From contig KB906767.1 of the NCBI GenBank assembly GCA_000381625.1, positions 2,842,772 through 2,906,771 on the forward strand: a stretch of 64,000 bases of DNA. Reading direction: 5' to 3'. The notes under the pieces are model-generated. The model made no database searches and had not been told where the DNA came from. It saw only the letters and a list, made by a program, of their open reading frames with translations. Origin of the DNA: Bryobacterales bacterium KBS 96 (GTDB lineage Bacteria; Acidobacteriota; Terriglobia; Bryobacterales; Bryobacteraceae). The translations under genes and the position numbers were made by a program. Of this stretch, positions 8,974 through 17,879 are shown one piece after another; position 1 is the stretch's first letter; each line of letters starts with the position of its first letter.

Positions 8974-10401
8974 TCACGCTGCCCCGATTCCTCTTATAAC
9001 GGCTGGTACGGTCTTTACAAGAATTTGGACGTCGAGTGCAATTGACCACTGGTCGATATATTGAAGATCCAGTGCAATCCATTGATCAAAACTGGTATTA
9101 CTTCTCCCGTTGACTTGCCACAGGCAAGTCAGGCCGGGCTTCACGCTGAATCGCCGCATGAGGCACGCGTCATTGAATCGGGCGACGTCGCGATTCGGCA
9201 ACGGGCGCGGCCCGACCAGGGACATCTCTCCTTTCAACACATTGAATAACTGCGGCAATTCATCGAGCGAAGTCTTACGCAGTAATCTGCCGAGAGGTGT
9301 GATTCGTGGATCGTGCTTCATTTTGAATACCGGCCCGTGTGCTTCGTTCAGCCGCTCTAGAGCCGATTGGCGGGCTTCGGCATCGACGACCATAGTCCGG
9401 AATTTATACATCCGGAAGCGTCGCTTGTTCAGGCCGAACCGCTCCTGAATAAAAACGATGGGACCGGGGCTGGATAGCTTGATGGCGGCTGCGATCACCA
9501 GAAATACGGGAGACAGGACGGCCAAAGCGACGATCGATATGGACAAATCGAGAGAGCGCTTCTGCCATTTGGCTTCGACGATGCGGCTGGGCTGCCAGCT
9601 CATGTAGGGCATGAGCGCGCGCTCTTCCACCTGCAGGCAGCCGAGCGTGTGGCTGAACGGTTGGTAATTATAGGCGGCCGGTACTCCGGCACGCTCGCAA
9701 GTTTTGATGGCTTGCTGAATCTGGTCGTAACAAGAGCGCAGCGGGAGGGCAATGAGCACTTCGTCCACTGGAGTCGACATCAAAATGGATTCAAGCTCAG
9801 TTAACGACCCGAGAAGAGCCTTTGCAATGACGCCGGGAATCACGTGCACCGACGGCGAATCGACGAAGCCGAGGACAACATAACGGTTGGGTCCGGAGGC
9901 CGCCAGCGATTGATGAAGCCGCAGCGCGAGAGGGCCGCTTCCGATAATAAGAGTCCGGATAGGGTGCGAAGTTTTTTTTAAGACTCGTGGCGGAAGACTC
10001 CAGAACAGTGACCGGACGCCCAGGCTGCCGATTAAAGCCACAGCAAAGAAGATGAACGTGGGCAGCAAAATGGAAGAATGGTCGTGGCTAAACAGGGGGA
10101 ATAGCAAGAAGAATACCGAACCAAGCGCACTGGCGAACACCGAGCGCAGCATCGCCGACCGATTCGGCAACTTACTTGGATCGACATGCAATCCACTTAA
10201 ATGATGGATGCCGGTCCAGAGCACCAGGAAGATGGCCAGCAGTAGAAAGTTTTTGACCGAGATCCGCATCGCGAACACGTCGACCCAGGAATGTTCAGTC
10301 GCCGCCGCATTTTTAAGCAGCAAGCAGGCGAGCGTGGCCAGCACGGCAATTGAAACATCCGAGCTAAACCACAGCCAGGCGACAGAAGTTCGGCGATCCA
10401 T
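8974..10401 (-). CDS. Polyprenyl-phosphate hexose-1-phosphate transferase (initiating enzyme)
   Basis: 475 residues. The first 130 residues carry four or five hydrophobic segments, then comes a CoA-binding-like domain (TLIIGSGPLAL, about 150-260). From residue 281 (KRSLDLSISIVALAVLSPVF) runs the catalytic bacterial sugar transferase domain, with PGPIVFIQERFG, the FRMYKFRTM basic segment and LDELPQLFNVLKGEMSLVGP. This is the WcaJ/CpsE architecture: it loads a sugar-1-phosphate onto undecaprenyl phosphate and starts the repeat unit. An in-frame GGAGA site precedes the ATG. Third gene of the operon, after the two export/length-control genes. Confidence 0.93.
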   Translation of the reverse strand: MDRRTSVAWLWFSSDVSIAVLATLACLLLKNAAATEHSWVDVFAMRISVKNFLLLAIFLVLWTGIHHLSGLHVDPSKLPNRSAMLRSVFASALGSVFFLLFPLFSHDHSSILLPTFIFFAVALIGSLGVRSLFWSLPPRVLKKTSHPIRTLIIGSGPLALRLHQSLAASGPNRYVVLGFVDSPSVHVIPGVIAKALLGSLTELESILMSTPVDEVLIALPLRSCYDQIQQAIKTCERAGVPAAYNYQPFSHTLGCLQVEERALMPYMSWQPSRIVEAKWQKRSLDLSISIVALAVLSPVFLVIAAAIKLSSPGPIVFIQERFGLNKRRFRMYKFRTMVVDAEARQSALERLNEAHGPVFKMKHDPRITPLGRLLRKTSLDELPQLFNVLKGEMSLVGPRPLPNRDVARFNDACLMRRFSVKPGLTCLWQVNGRSNTSFDQWIALDLQYIDQWSIALDVQILVKTVPAVIRGIGAA

Positions 10402-10434
10402 TTAGATCAATCTCCAATCTTGTTTTCCTGCCAT

Positions 10435-11085
10435 CTACAGATTGAACGGATTCAGATACATGCCAAAATTGGCTAACCGGACATAAGGTTCGATTTTGCC
10501 CAACCGCGTTCTGGGGACAACGAGGAGGTCGCCCGGTTGAAGCTCGATGTCTTCTTTCAGGTCACGGCGATCGATCACTTTCTTGAGATCGATCAACTTA
10601 GTTTCCGCGTCGACTCCGGAAACGGGACGAATCAAAAGGACCTGTGAAGCCTTCGAAGTTATTTTGAAGCCACCGGCCATTTCGATGGCGCGCAGAGCGG
10701 TGACGCGGCCACGAATCTCAAACCGGCCTGGGTTAGCTACTTCGCCGCCCACGATGTAATAGGGCTTTTCGAAATCTTTCAGGTCGATGGTGATTTCGGG
10801 GTCGTTGAGACGCTCGCCGGCCTTCGATTTTAGTTGAGATAGCGCGTCCGCAAGAGTGAGACCGCCCAGCTTTTGCTCACCGATGAGAGGGAACGTAACG
10901 AACCCGTCGGGCTGAATGGTTGCTGTCGTGTTGTATTCGGGGGTGTACCGGTAGGTGACGGTGAGCACGTCACCGGGGCGGAGGCGGTAACGCGGCTGAC
11001 GACTGGCGAAGGCGTCGGACCCGAAGGCGCTACACGGAACCAATAAGAGTAAGCAGAACAGGGCGGTGGAGAGAGATTTTGGCAT
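10435..11085 (-). CDS. Wza-type polysaccharide biosynthesis/export protein
   Basis: About 216 residues from the ATG at 11085. Extending to the TTG at 11124 puts a charged tail before the signal peptide. The start MPKSLSTALFCLLLLVPCSAFG is a signal peptide, possibly with a lipidated Cys. The mature N-terminus RYRLRPGDVLTVTYRYTPE is the poly_export (PES) domain, and a SLBB-like domain follows (PYYIVGGEVANPGRFEIRG). The family forms the outer-membrane export channel or its periplasmic part. This one is shorter than E. coli Wza (379 aa), like many Acidobacteria and Proteobacteria homologues, and may not span the outer membrane alone. Confidence 0.88.
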   Translation of the reverse strand: MPKSLSTALFCLLLLVPCSAFGSDAFASRQPRYRLRPGDVLTVTYRYTPEYNTTATIQPDGFVTFPLIGEQKLGGLTLADALSQLKSKAGERLNDPEITIDLKDFEKPYYIVGGEVANPGRFEIRGRVTALRAIEMAGGFKITSKASQVLLIRPVSGVDAETKLIDLKKVIDRRDLKEDIELQPGDLLVVPRTRLGKIEPYVRLANFGMYLNPFNL

Positions 11086-11197
11086 TGGTTTAGTTTTGGT
11101 TAGTCGTGAAGTTTGTTTCCACAATTTGGGTCGCTTACGCTCAATTTCAGTTAGTTGCGCCGGCGAGGCCTACCTCGCCCCTACAAAGCAATTCACA

Positions 11198-11216
11198 GGC
11201 GGCCTGCCAGGCCGCC
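11198..11216. repeat. Palindromic repeat, GGCGGCCT/AGGCCGCC type (copy 1)
   Basis: Eight-base arms GGCGGCCT and AGGCCGCC are separated by three bases. The same arms occur at 37094-37114. A second hairpin, GGCGAGG/CCTCGCC (about 11162-11179), lies just beside it and carries a CTACAAAG flank shared, in reverse complement, with 28186-28210. The gap between the chain-length gene and the export gene is therefore built of small palindromes. Confidence 0.6.
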
Positions 11217-11276
11217 ACAGGCCACAGGCCTCCCCACAATGAACATTTGCATCTGTTGACATCGCCGAGTTGGCGG

Positions 11277-12725
11277 CTAGTCGCCAGAGGCGTGGGCCGG
11301 GAAAGCGCCCTCCGTATAGAAGCTTCTTGACGAACCTTGAGTTTCCGCGCCGCCGTTATTGGATTCTTTAAGAAAGGCGAGTAAGAGGGACAGGAAAATG
11401 CCCATTGCGGCGCCAACGGCCAGATTCAAACCCAATTTAGGGGAGACCGGAATCGGGATCGATACCGGCTTTTCGATCACGGCCACGTTCGAAAACTTCT
11501 CGCGATCGAGCGAATTAGAAAGCTTCGATTCCTGCAGACGCCGCGTGTACAGGAGGTAGTTGTCTTCGGCCTCCTTTTCGTTCTGTTCGAGGCCGCGAAG
11601 CTGGATGGAGTCTATATCCATACCGTTGAGCTGTTGAAGATAGCCCTCGCGCATAGCCGCGACCGCGGCTCGCCGGGTTTCGAGCCCGCTTAAAGCCACC
11701 TGCCCGCGAGCGATATCGGCTTTCAACGATTCGTGGAGAGTATCCAGATCGCTCGTTCGTTCCGCGGCGGGACCGTTCCGGACAGCGGCAAGCGACTGCG
11801 ACGTGCTTTCGATTTCGCGATCGAGTTCGAGGAGCAGGCGGTCGCCTGGTTTGAATTTCATCGCCATGTCGATGCGCTTATTGCGGAGTTCGGTCAACAT
11901 GGTTTCCAGTTGCTGAGCCGCCATTAGATTGGGCACCTGCTTGACCTGCGTCGTGACACGTTCCGAAGTTTGCGCCAGTTGCATATTGTCCTGGTCCAAC
12001 CGGCTGTGCTGCTCCTCGATCTCTGCCTGTAAATCCTTGAGCTGCGCATCCACGCTCTCCAATCGAGCAATCACGGCCGTTTGCTGCTGGTCCATCGCAA
12101 AAAGGTGCTTTTGGCGGTGAAAGTCGCTGACCGCCATTTGGGCCTGCTCCCATTGAGAGCGATAATTGGCGACTTCATCGGCGAAGAACTTGTAGGTTCC
12201 AGGAGCACTGTGCACCAGGAGATGTTTAGTTAAGTAGCGGTTTGTAAGATCACTTAGCACGAAGGCAGCCTGATCGGGATCGCCGGTTCTATAGCGCACT
12301 TCGATGATGTTGGTCTTGCGAAGCGCCGACACATTCAAATCTTTTTCCAGCCGTAATACCGCACGTTGGACACTCAAGTGAGAAGGGGCAAGGGGCTTGC
12401 CTTTCTCGTAGGGGCGATAGAGCTTCGCATCGTTGACGATGGCTTGGAGAATATCGCGGCTTCGCAGGAGCTCCATTTCTGAATTGACCTCAGCCTCATC
12501 GACCTCGCCGATGGGCGCCATGGATGGGCCCTTGTCGGGTGTGATCACCAGATCAGCCCGCTCGTTATTCACGAGCAACTTCAAACGCGACTCATACCGG
12601 CGCGGCAGCACGATGGTCACAAGACCAGCTAATCCGATGCAGCCGAAGAACACTAACAACATCAATCGCCAATGGCGCGCCGCTAGCCTGGTTAATGAAA
12701 TGTCGTCGTGTGCTGTACCCGTCAT
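11277..12725 (-). CDS. Wzz/GumC-type chain-length determinant (GNVR domain)
   Basis: 482 residues. A Wzz domain starts at the N-terminus (ISLTRLAARHWRLMLLVFFG) with a first membrane helix at about 20-38. A long, mostly helical periplasmic region (about 170-410) is rich in Gln, Glu and Leu and should form coiled coils. The GNVR-like segment includes NYLLYTRRLQESKLSNSLDR, and the second membrane helix lies near 425-450 (LGLNLAVGAAMGIFLSLLLA). There is no C-terminal Walker kinase domain, so this is a polysaccharide co-polymerase without a fused BY-kinase, and no kinase or phosphatase gene is seen nearby. First gene of the operon; a GGAAGA site precedes the ATG. Confidence 0.9.
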   Translation of the reverse strand: MTGTAHDDISLTRLAARHWRLMLLVFFGCIGLAGLVTIVLPRRYESRLKLLVNNERADLVITPDKGPSMAPIGEVDEAEVNSEMELLRSRDILQAIVNDAKLYRPYEKGKPLAPSHLSVQRAVLRLEKDLNVSALRKTNIIEVRYRTGDPDQAAFVLSDLTNRYLTKHLLVHSAPGTYKFFADEVANYRSQWEQAQMAVSDFHRQKHLFAMDQQQTAVIARLESVDAQLKDLQAEIEEQHSRLDQDNMQLAQTSERVTTQVKQVPNLMAAQQLETMLTELRNKRIDMAMKFKPGDRLLLELDREIESTSQSLAAVRNGPAAERTSDLDTLHESLKADIARGQVALSGLETRRAAVAAMREGYLQQLNGMDIDSIQLRGLEQNEKEAEDNYLLYTRRLQESKLSNSLDREKFSNVAVIEKPVSIPIPVSPKLGLNLAVGAAMGIFLSLLLAFLKESNNGGAETQGSSRSFYTEGAFPAHASGD

Positions 12726-13249
12726 ATTCTTCCACTTCCCCCATTCCTCTAGCAGGCCGACCGGGGTCAGCCCCCACCAGAGACACTTCGAGCGAGAGTT
12801 CAGCCGTGCGCGCTTGACGCATCAGCCGGAGCGCAAGTCACCCACATGCAAGCGCCTTCATCATCGAGCGGGCTCGCTTGGATGCGCGAGGGATCAACGG
12901 GAAGAGCAATTAACGGATTCAAGCAGGTTAGCCAGAATTCCTATTAGCTGCATTAGGTTTTTTCTGAGACTCAAGCTTAATAAGCATGCCGACGGGAGTC
13001 AACGACAAAAGCGAAATTTTGGAGTACCAGTACGTTCACAGTAGCGCGAAGCAACATACTCCTAACGGTTATCTAGAGCATAGAGATCAGCTATTTAATG
13101 GCTGCCTAGCTCTTATCGCAATGGGGTCGTTTGTGGTTTGGGGCAGCTTGATATGAGATCCGCGGAGGATCGCATTTCTCGAAATACTGCTGCCATGCGG
13201 CCATCGGAGATGCTAGCGGGAGTTTCCCATGAGGGGAGGTAAGGGAACT
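12726..13249. other. Upstream region of the exopolysaccharide operon
   Basis: About 500 bases without a convincing gene. The part from roughly 12900 to 13060 is A+T richer; on the minus strand it contains a TTGACT hexamer that could be a -35 element for the operon, but no clear -10 follows at the right spacing. A GGGG-CTGA-CCCC hairpin lies about 30-50 bases upstream of the first gene. The longer plus-strand reading frame that crosses this area is antisense to the chain-length gene over most of its length and looks non-coding. Confidence 0.4.
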
Positions 13250-13977
13250 GGATCTATTTCACCGAGATGACCGGTCGCCAGGGAACGCCACGCGTCCGCT
13301 GGCAGATTGAAGAGCTCGATGCGTATCGCAGAAAACTGGCCGAAACTCTTGGCGCGCTTCGAATGCCCGGCTGATTCGTGGTATATACGGGGCACCGGTC
13401 TATCGCCTTGCCCCTGCTATACCGACAGCAGCGCACTTCTGTTAACTCGGCGAGAACTGCCTCGAAAGCCGTTTTTTGTTCCGCGCGTCTGTGCAGCAGT
13501 TGACCAGCAATTTGCCGTGACACACGTAAAAGCATGGACATGGCGCTTCTGATCGGTCCAATGAAACTGTGGCCGAGTGGAGAGTATGCGAGGATCTTTC
13601 AGATCACGGAAAGCAGACTCGGCTTTCGACTGTCCGCGGTAGGCTTCGATGATTTTGCGCGGTGCTCCACTCGCGCGATCCTTGATCAAGATGCGAAGTC
13701 CGAAGTAACGCGTCACCAACCGCCGATACTCCGGCCAGTCACTCCAAACTGTGATCCGGAGTGCCCCGGGTTGGTCTGCTTCGATTTGATAGCAGAACAA
13801 GGAACGCACTATTGTCGGCTGCGGATTTTCTCCAGTTTCCGCTTGGCTGCCGCCACGCTCAGGCGCGGACACAAGCCCCATCTCCGTCAACTCGCGCTGG
13901 CTGCGCGTCATCGACTGGCACAGTGCCCGGACTTGCGCCTCAAGGACTGAAAGTCCTCTGGGCCGACCCTCCGGGCG
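13250..13977 (-). pseudogene. Decayed IS1634/IS4-type transposase
   Basis: Reading from 13977 downward, one frame gives LEAQVRALCQSMTRSQREL and then YFGLRILIKDR, IIEAYRGQSKAESAFRDLKD and FHWTDQKRHVHAFTCVTA. These match the C-terminal half of IS1634-family DDE transposases: the YREK-like signature with the last acidic residue, and the WTDQK...VHAF block. Near 13520 the reading moves to a second frame, which continues with RQIAGQLLHRRAEQKTAFEA and LAELTEVRCC as expected. The N-terminal half, including the first catalytic aspartates, is missing. The frame also lacks a start, and terminal inverted repeats were not found. The remnant begins right at the stop codon of the aldolase gene (13982-13984). 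Confidence 0.8.
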
Positions 13978-13981
13978 GCGC

Positions 13982-15010
13982 CTAGCTTTGCGCCTGCGCG
14001 ATGGAAATGCGATATTTCTCCGCATCCCAGTTCATCAGTTTCGCAACTTGCCAGTCTTCCAGGTAAGTCGGCGGGACGCCCGGCGGAATGCGCTCGACCA
14101 CTCGCTTGAGGCAGAGCAATAGCTCACGGCCGGCCCGGTTCAGATCCTTTGTCGTGATCACGCCCTTGCCCTCAACCAGAAGAACCGAGGGGCGATAATT
14201 GTAGCGCGTCATGTACCGCTCCACAGCCTGGTCAATCGATTCGCCAGCGCGAACCGTCGCGCTCGCCGGTCCAAGATAGACGCAGTGATCGGGGTACATC
14301 GTTCCGCCAGCCGCAATTTTGCAAGAACGTATATTCGTCGCAAGCGCGTGTACTTCGTCATCCTCCGCCGGAGACCATTGAGTACGGCGAGTTAACCGCT
14401 CCAAGGCTTGCTTATCGGCGGGCGGCGCGGGTTGGGCATTCATGGCTAACCGGCGCTCCACATCGTGAAGCAGCCTCTCGGCCATATCGCAATCCTGTCC
14501 GGCGACGACGAGCCCGTGATTGCCCAGCAACAGGACGTCGGGTTTGCCCGGCAGTTCCTCTTCGATTCTTCGTGCCAGCGACAAGCCGGGATGAATGTAA
14601 GAAATCCAAGTCCAGCGCAAACCGTCGAAGGGGGAACGGATGGATTCCGGCCCATCGGATCGAGCGGACCACGCGATCGCCGCCACCGAATGTACATGAA
14701 CGACGACACGGTGCGGCAATACGGCATGCATCGTGGTCTCAACAGACGGCCTCAACACCGTGCCGGATCGGGTCCGGTACTCCGCAAAGCTCTCCCGGGA
14801 CGCCGCCATGTTGCTGGCGATATCCGTCATTGGCACCGGAAGAAACATATCTTCCTCCGCCGCGCGCGCCAGCCATTTGCCGGACGCCTTTACCCATAAC
14901 GTACCGTTCTCTTTTAGGGACGTATTGCCGCCGCCGGCCTGCACGAGGTTCAAATCCCGGCCAATGCGGGCCGACAGGGCGACTAACGATTGCAATGCGG
15001 GGGAGGACAT
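13982..15010 (-). CDS. Class II aldolase/adducin family sugar-phosphate aldolase
   Basis: About 342 residues from ATG 15010 (a TTG at 15043 would add 11). The segment LVQAGGGNTSLKENGTLWVKASG is the phosphate/substrate-binding N-terminus of zinc aldolases of the fuculose/rhamnulose-phosphate type. The metal ligands appear as HRVVVHVHS, and LLGNHGLVVAG carries the third histidine. It resembles the aldolase half of the bifunctional RhaD-like aldolase/dehydrogenase, without the dehydrogenase half. It should cleave a deoxy-sugar or ketose phosphate to dihydroxyacetone phosphate plus an aldehyde. It sits last in a run with a sugar-phosphate isomerase, and a transposase remnant begins at its stop codon; the C-terminus still looks complete. 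Confidence 0.8.
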   Translation of the reverse strand: MSSPALQSLVALSARIGRDLNLVQAGGGNTSLKENGTLWVKASGKWLARAAEEDMFLPVPMTDIASNMAASRESFAEYRTRSGTVLRPSVETTMHAVLPHRVVVHVHSVAAIAWSARSDGPESIRSPFDGLRWTWISYIHPGLSLARRIEEELPGKPDVLLLGNHGLVVAGQDCDMAERLLHDVERRLAMNAQPAPPADKQALERLTRRTQWSPAEDDEVHALATNIRSCKIAAGGTMYPDHCVYLGPASATVRAGESIDQAVERYMTRYNYRPSVLLVEGKGVITTKDLNRAGRELLLCLKRVVERIPPGVPPTYLEDWQVAKLMNWDAEKYRISIAQAQS

Positions 15011-15054
15011 GGTTGCTGTAGTAATGACGCCTTGGGAATGCAATTGAGCACGCG

Positions 15055-15342
15055 TTATTGCGCCGGCTCGCGATCGATTTTGTTTGCGACGCTCTTGATG
15101 ACGTTGACGACGAAACTGGCGAGTTGATCGTCTGTCTTGACTTCCAGCGCTGGGCGCTCGGTTCTGAAGTGCCGGCCTAAAACCGAAATCTCGACGAGAA
15201 CGTTATCGTGATTCGCGCGCCGCCGCAGTGACGTGAAATACGGCCGCTCATCTTTCTCAAGCTGCTCCCCTACACGGGCTTGCACGGCAGGAAGGTCAAA
15301 CCGGTTCGTACCGTCTTCATATTCGAGCTTCGTGATCGTCAT
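15055..15342 (-). CDS. Small conserved-looking hypothetical protein
   Basis: 95 residues, ATG start with an AGGA site seven bases upstream. There are no hydrophobic segments or known motifs. Composition is mixed alpha/beta with alternating charged residues, and the frame reads as genuine protein. It lies between the isomerase and aldolase genes on the same strand, with 12 and 46 base gaps, so it is probably cotranscribed. Function unknown. Confidence 0.6.
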   Translation of the reverse strand: MTITKLEYEDGTNRFDLPAVQARVGEQLEKDERPYFTSLRRRANHDNVLVEISVLGRHFRTERPALEVKTDDQLASFVVNVIKSVANKIDREPAQ

Positions 15343-15388
15343 TTGAGCATCCTAACAATGTGCTGTGATGTATTTTGCGTCCCCAAGG

Positions 15389-16255
15389 TTACGCAGAAAC
15401 CAACCCGCGCAGATTCCATCCGCAAATGCGGCTCGCTTCGACCTTATCCTGGTTCGGACCGGGCCAGTGCGTTTCGAGGCTGATGTAGCCCTTATAACCG
15501 TCCGATACTAACGCCGCGATCTGCCCTTTCCAATCGACATGCCGGGTTCCGAGCGGGCCCCAGATGGGTTTATCGCCCTCCATATGGCAGTCTTTCGCGT
15601 GGACGTGCGCAATGCGATCCTTTGGCAATAGTCGATAGCCGTGCGGGAACGGATTCTCTCCGGCGACCATCGCATTGGCGGGATCCCAGACCAGCTTCAG
15701 ATTGGGATGCGTGACCGCCGCCAGTATTTTGGCCGATTCCGCAGCCGTGCCGATGTTGCACGCATGTTCGTTCTCCAGACCGACGATCAGGTCAACTGCC
15801 GACGCTTTCTCAGCAACTCCAGTGAGCGCGGCAGCAATCGCTTCGAAGCATTCGTCCGGCCGGACCGTTCGCCAGTAGGAGAACACCCGGACAATCCTCG
15901 CCCCGAACAGCTTTGCAATTTGAAAGGCTCGCTCGGCAAGACGGGGTTGATCCGCGAACGTGTGCTTCGAAGCGAAAATATCGTGCTGAAAACGGCTATC
16001 TACATCGGGCGCATTCGGGAGCACGCATTTCAGCAGAGGCGATGCGATCGAGACGACCGTGAGTCCCGCTTCGGTCAACAGATCTCTCGCGCGCAGCAAC
16101 TCCTCGTCGTTCAGGTCCATGATGTTCTTGCCGTTGACAACGCGCAGCTCGGCTCCGGTCATGCCGATTTCTCTCAAGTAAGAAAGAGTACGCGCCAGAT
16201 TCGGAGAAAATTCATCGGTAATGGCGGCAATGGGTAAGCGCAAATCGTTCATCAT
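15389..16255 (-). CDS. Sugar phosphate isomerase/epimerase (xylose isomerase-like TIM barrel)
   Basis: 288 residues from ATG 16255 (16252 is equally possible); longer frames lack support. The barrel begins LRLPIAAITDEFSPNL. It carries metal-ligand segments typical of the AP-endonuclease-2 / IolE-like superfamily: GLENEHACN, KLVWDPANAMVAG, IAHVHAKDCHM and GYISLETHWPGP. These supply the Glu, Asp, His and Glu ligands of a divalent-metal aldose-ketose isomerase or epimerase. It is first in a minus-strand group with a hypothetical protein and a class II aldolase, which suggests carbohydrate catabolism. Substrate unknown. Confidence 0.82.
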   Translation of the reverse strand: MMNDLRLPIAAITDEFSPNLARTLSYLREIGMTGAELRVVNGKNIMDLNDEELLRARDLLTEAGLTVVSIASPLLKCVLPNAPDVDSRFQHDIFASKHTFADQPRLAERAFQIAKLFGARIVRVFSYWRTVRPDECFEAIAAALTGVAEKASAVDLIVGLENEHACNIGTAAESAKILAAVTHPNLKLVWDPANAMVAGENPFPHGYRLLPKDRIAHVHAKDCHMEGDKPIWGPLGTRHVDWKGQIAALVSDGYKGYISLETHWPGPNQDKVEASRICGWNLRGLVSA

Positions 16256-16370
16256 TGCCGATGGTATCAACGCTCTCGAGAAAGGGCGCCCAACGGGGCT
16301 ACCCGAATTTAGCGAGTTCTTTCCTCGCATTGGGGCGGGGGCGGGCCCCTTCGCGCTTTATACTTGAGGT

Positions 16371-16823
16371 ATGTTCTTTCGCCGCGAACTGCCCAAAGTC
16401 CCCACGTTTGCCGAACGTGTGGACCTTTTAAGGCGGGCGGGTTTTAGCACGCAATCACTGGCCGACGGCAGGATAAAAATCGCCAAGCACGGCATTGGCG
16501 CGGTGATCGGAGACGAAGGCAAGAACCAGCCCGACATCGAGAAGGCGGGAATCCTCGTTCGCGATGAGATTGCGACCCTGCTCAGCGGCGGCTACCAGAT
16601 GTTCCTTGAAACTCCGAGCGGACGCCGCCTTCCAGCGACGGCGCAGCAGCTTCGCGCGCTTCACACCTTCGAAGAGGATGTAAAGGATGCTCTGGGACTG
16701 GAGAGTCTCTACAATACGTCTCTCGGAACGACAAGCCGGAGGCACATGTACGACCGATTGCAGGGTCGCGATCAGGGTGTACGCAACCGTCCGTGGGACC
16801 ATCCGGACGCCGTACGCCAGTGA
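16371..16823 (+). CDS. Hypothetical protein, possibly leaderless transcript
   Basis: 150 residues with no recognised domain. The N-terminus (FFRRELPKVPTFAERVDLLR) and a middle KIAKHGIGAVIGDEGKNQPD segment look like real protein with good codon-scale structure. A TATACT box at 16359-16364 ends six bases before the ATG, so the transcript may begin at or next to the start codon. It converges with the TPR gene 16 bases downstream. No function can be proposed. Confidence 0.6.
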   Translation: MFFRRELPKVPTFAERVDLLRRAGFSTQSLADGRIKIAKHGIGAVIGDEGKNQPDIEKAGILVRDEIATLLSGGYQMFLETPSGRRLPATAQQLRALHTFEEDVKDALGLESLYNTSLGTTSRRHMYDRLQGRDQGVRNRPWDHPDAVRQ

Positions 16824-16838
16824 GCCTCCCCGAATCGG

Positions 16839-17639
16839 TTATAGCGGTTTGGGATTCTCGAGAAGCAGTTGCTTAAACGCGCTATCCGCCTTGATGGAAG
16901 CAAACTCCGGGATTTCCGGAATCCTCGAACGGTCTTTGATTCCCTCTTCAAGAGCCTTTCGTAAATAAAGAATCGCCTTGGCCTTGTCGCCCCTTTGCGC
17001 AAAGGCCTTCGCCAGATACATGTGGAATTTGGCGCGGTCCTCCAGCGTGCGTTCCTGCAGCAGCGTGCCGTACTGGCTGTGGCGGTCGAACACCATTGGA
17101 TCGAGCGTCAGCGCCTGGTCATAGGCTCGGGAAGCACGTTTGAAATCGTGCCTGGCGAAATACGCCGATCCCAGGTTGGCCCAGATTGAGGCAGCCGATG
17201 GCTCCAGTTTCAGCGCCCTCTTGTAATACTTTATGGATTTCCTGAAATTACGTTCCGCGTAATAGACCGTGCCAAGATTGTTGACCGCCTCGGGATACTT
17301 CGAATTCAATTTGATCGATTTCTCATAGCTCTTCTTGGCCAGCTTCAGTTCATAGAGCTGGTGGTAAGCGATACCGATTTTGTTCTCGACCACCGCCGAT
17401 GTAGGGCACTGGCGGAATACATCGATGGCGTCCCGGTATTGCTTCCGGGCCATGTAGATATCACCTCGCATTTCGAGAGTGATAACGGGCCGCGGCGGTG
17501 GCGTTACGGTGGCGGAGGGCAACCCCGCAGCGGAAGCGCGCAACGCATCCCCGTTCAGACTCTGTCCCCAACCGACGCCCGCGATGGTCTCAAAGGCAAG
17601 CGCGAAGATCGCTCCCCGCAGTATCAAGTTAGAGATCAT
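16839..17639 (-). CDS. Secreted TPR-repeat protein
   Basis: 266 residues. The start at 17639 is chosen because AGGAGGT lies just upstream and the protein then begins with a signal peptide (ISNLILRGAIFALAFETIAG). The mature part contains about five tetratricopeptide repeats, such as PEAVNNLGTVYYAERNFRKS and ASIWANLGSAYFARHDFKRA, with the usual W/L-G-Y-A-F-A-P spacing. TPR proteins are scaffolds for protein-protein contacts; this one should be periplasmic. Partners are unknown. It is followed by the convergent hypothetical gene at 16371-16823. Confidence 0.85.
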   Translation of the reverse strand: MISNLILRGAIFALAFETIAGVGWGQSLNGDALRASAAGLPSATVTPPPRPVITLEMRGDIYMARKQYRDAIDVFRQCPTSAVVENKIGIAYHQLYELKLAKKSYEKSIKLNSKYPEAVNNLGTVYYAERNFRKSIKYYKRALKLEPSAASIWANLGSAYFARHDFKRASRAYDQALTLDPMVFDRHSQYGTLLQERTLEDRAKFHMYLAKAFAQRGDKAKAILYLRKALEEGIKDRSRIPEIPEFASIKADSAFKQLLLENPKPL

Positions 17640-17879
17640 GACGACCTCCTGGTTGGCAATAGGATAACGCTTTTTTGCGAGAAGGGGTTCGAAAAAAGCG
17701 GCTGGGCTCGCCCGCAATGTTTTCGAGGAAGGGTTCAGTTCACCGTCATCACGCCCGTGGGTGGCAGGCCGCGCTCGTCGGATGTTGCGGAACTATTGAG
17801 GAGGATACCGGGCGAGGCATGCCGCACACCCTACAAGACACTAAAATTCCAGGTGACTGGTAAACGGGCTCACGCCGGT

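Noticed and set aside
12433-13044. 203-codon plus-strand frame
   Set aside because: Antisense to the chain-length gene over its first half and no recognisable motif; a real start site is not visible.
14465-14899. Plus-strand frames within the aldolase gene
   Set aside because: The minus strand has clear aldolase motifs; these are shadows.
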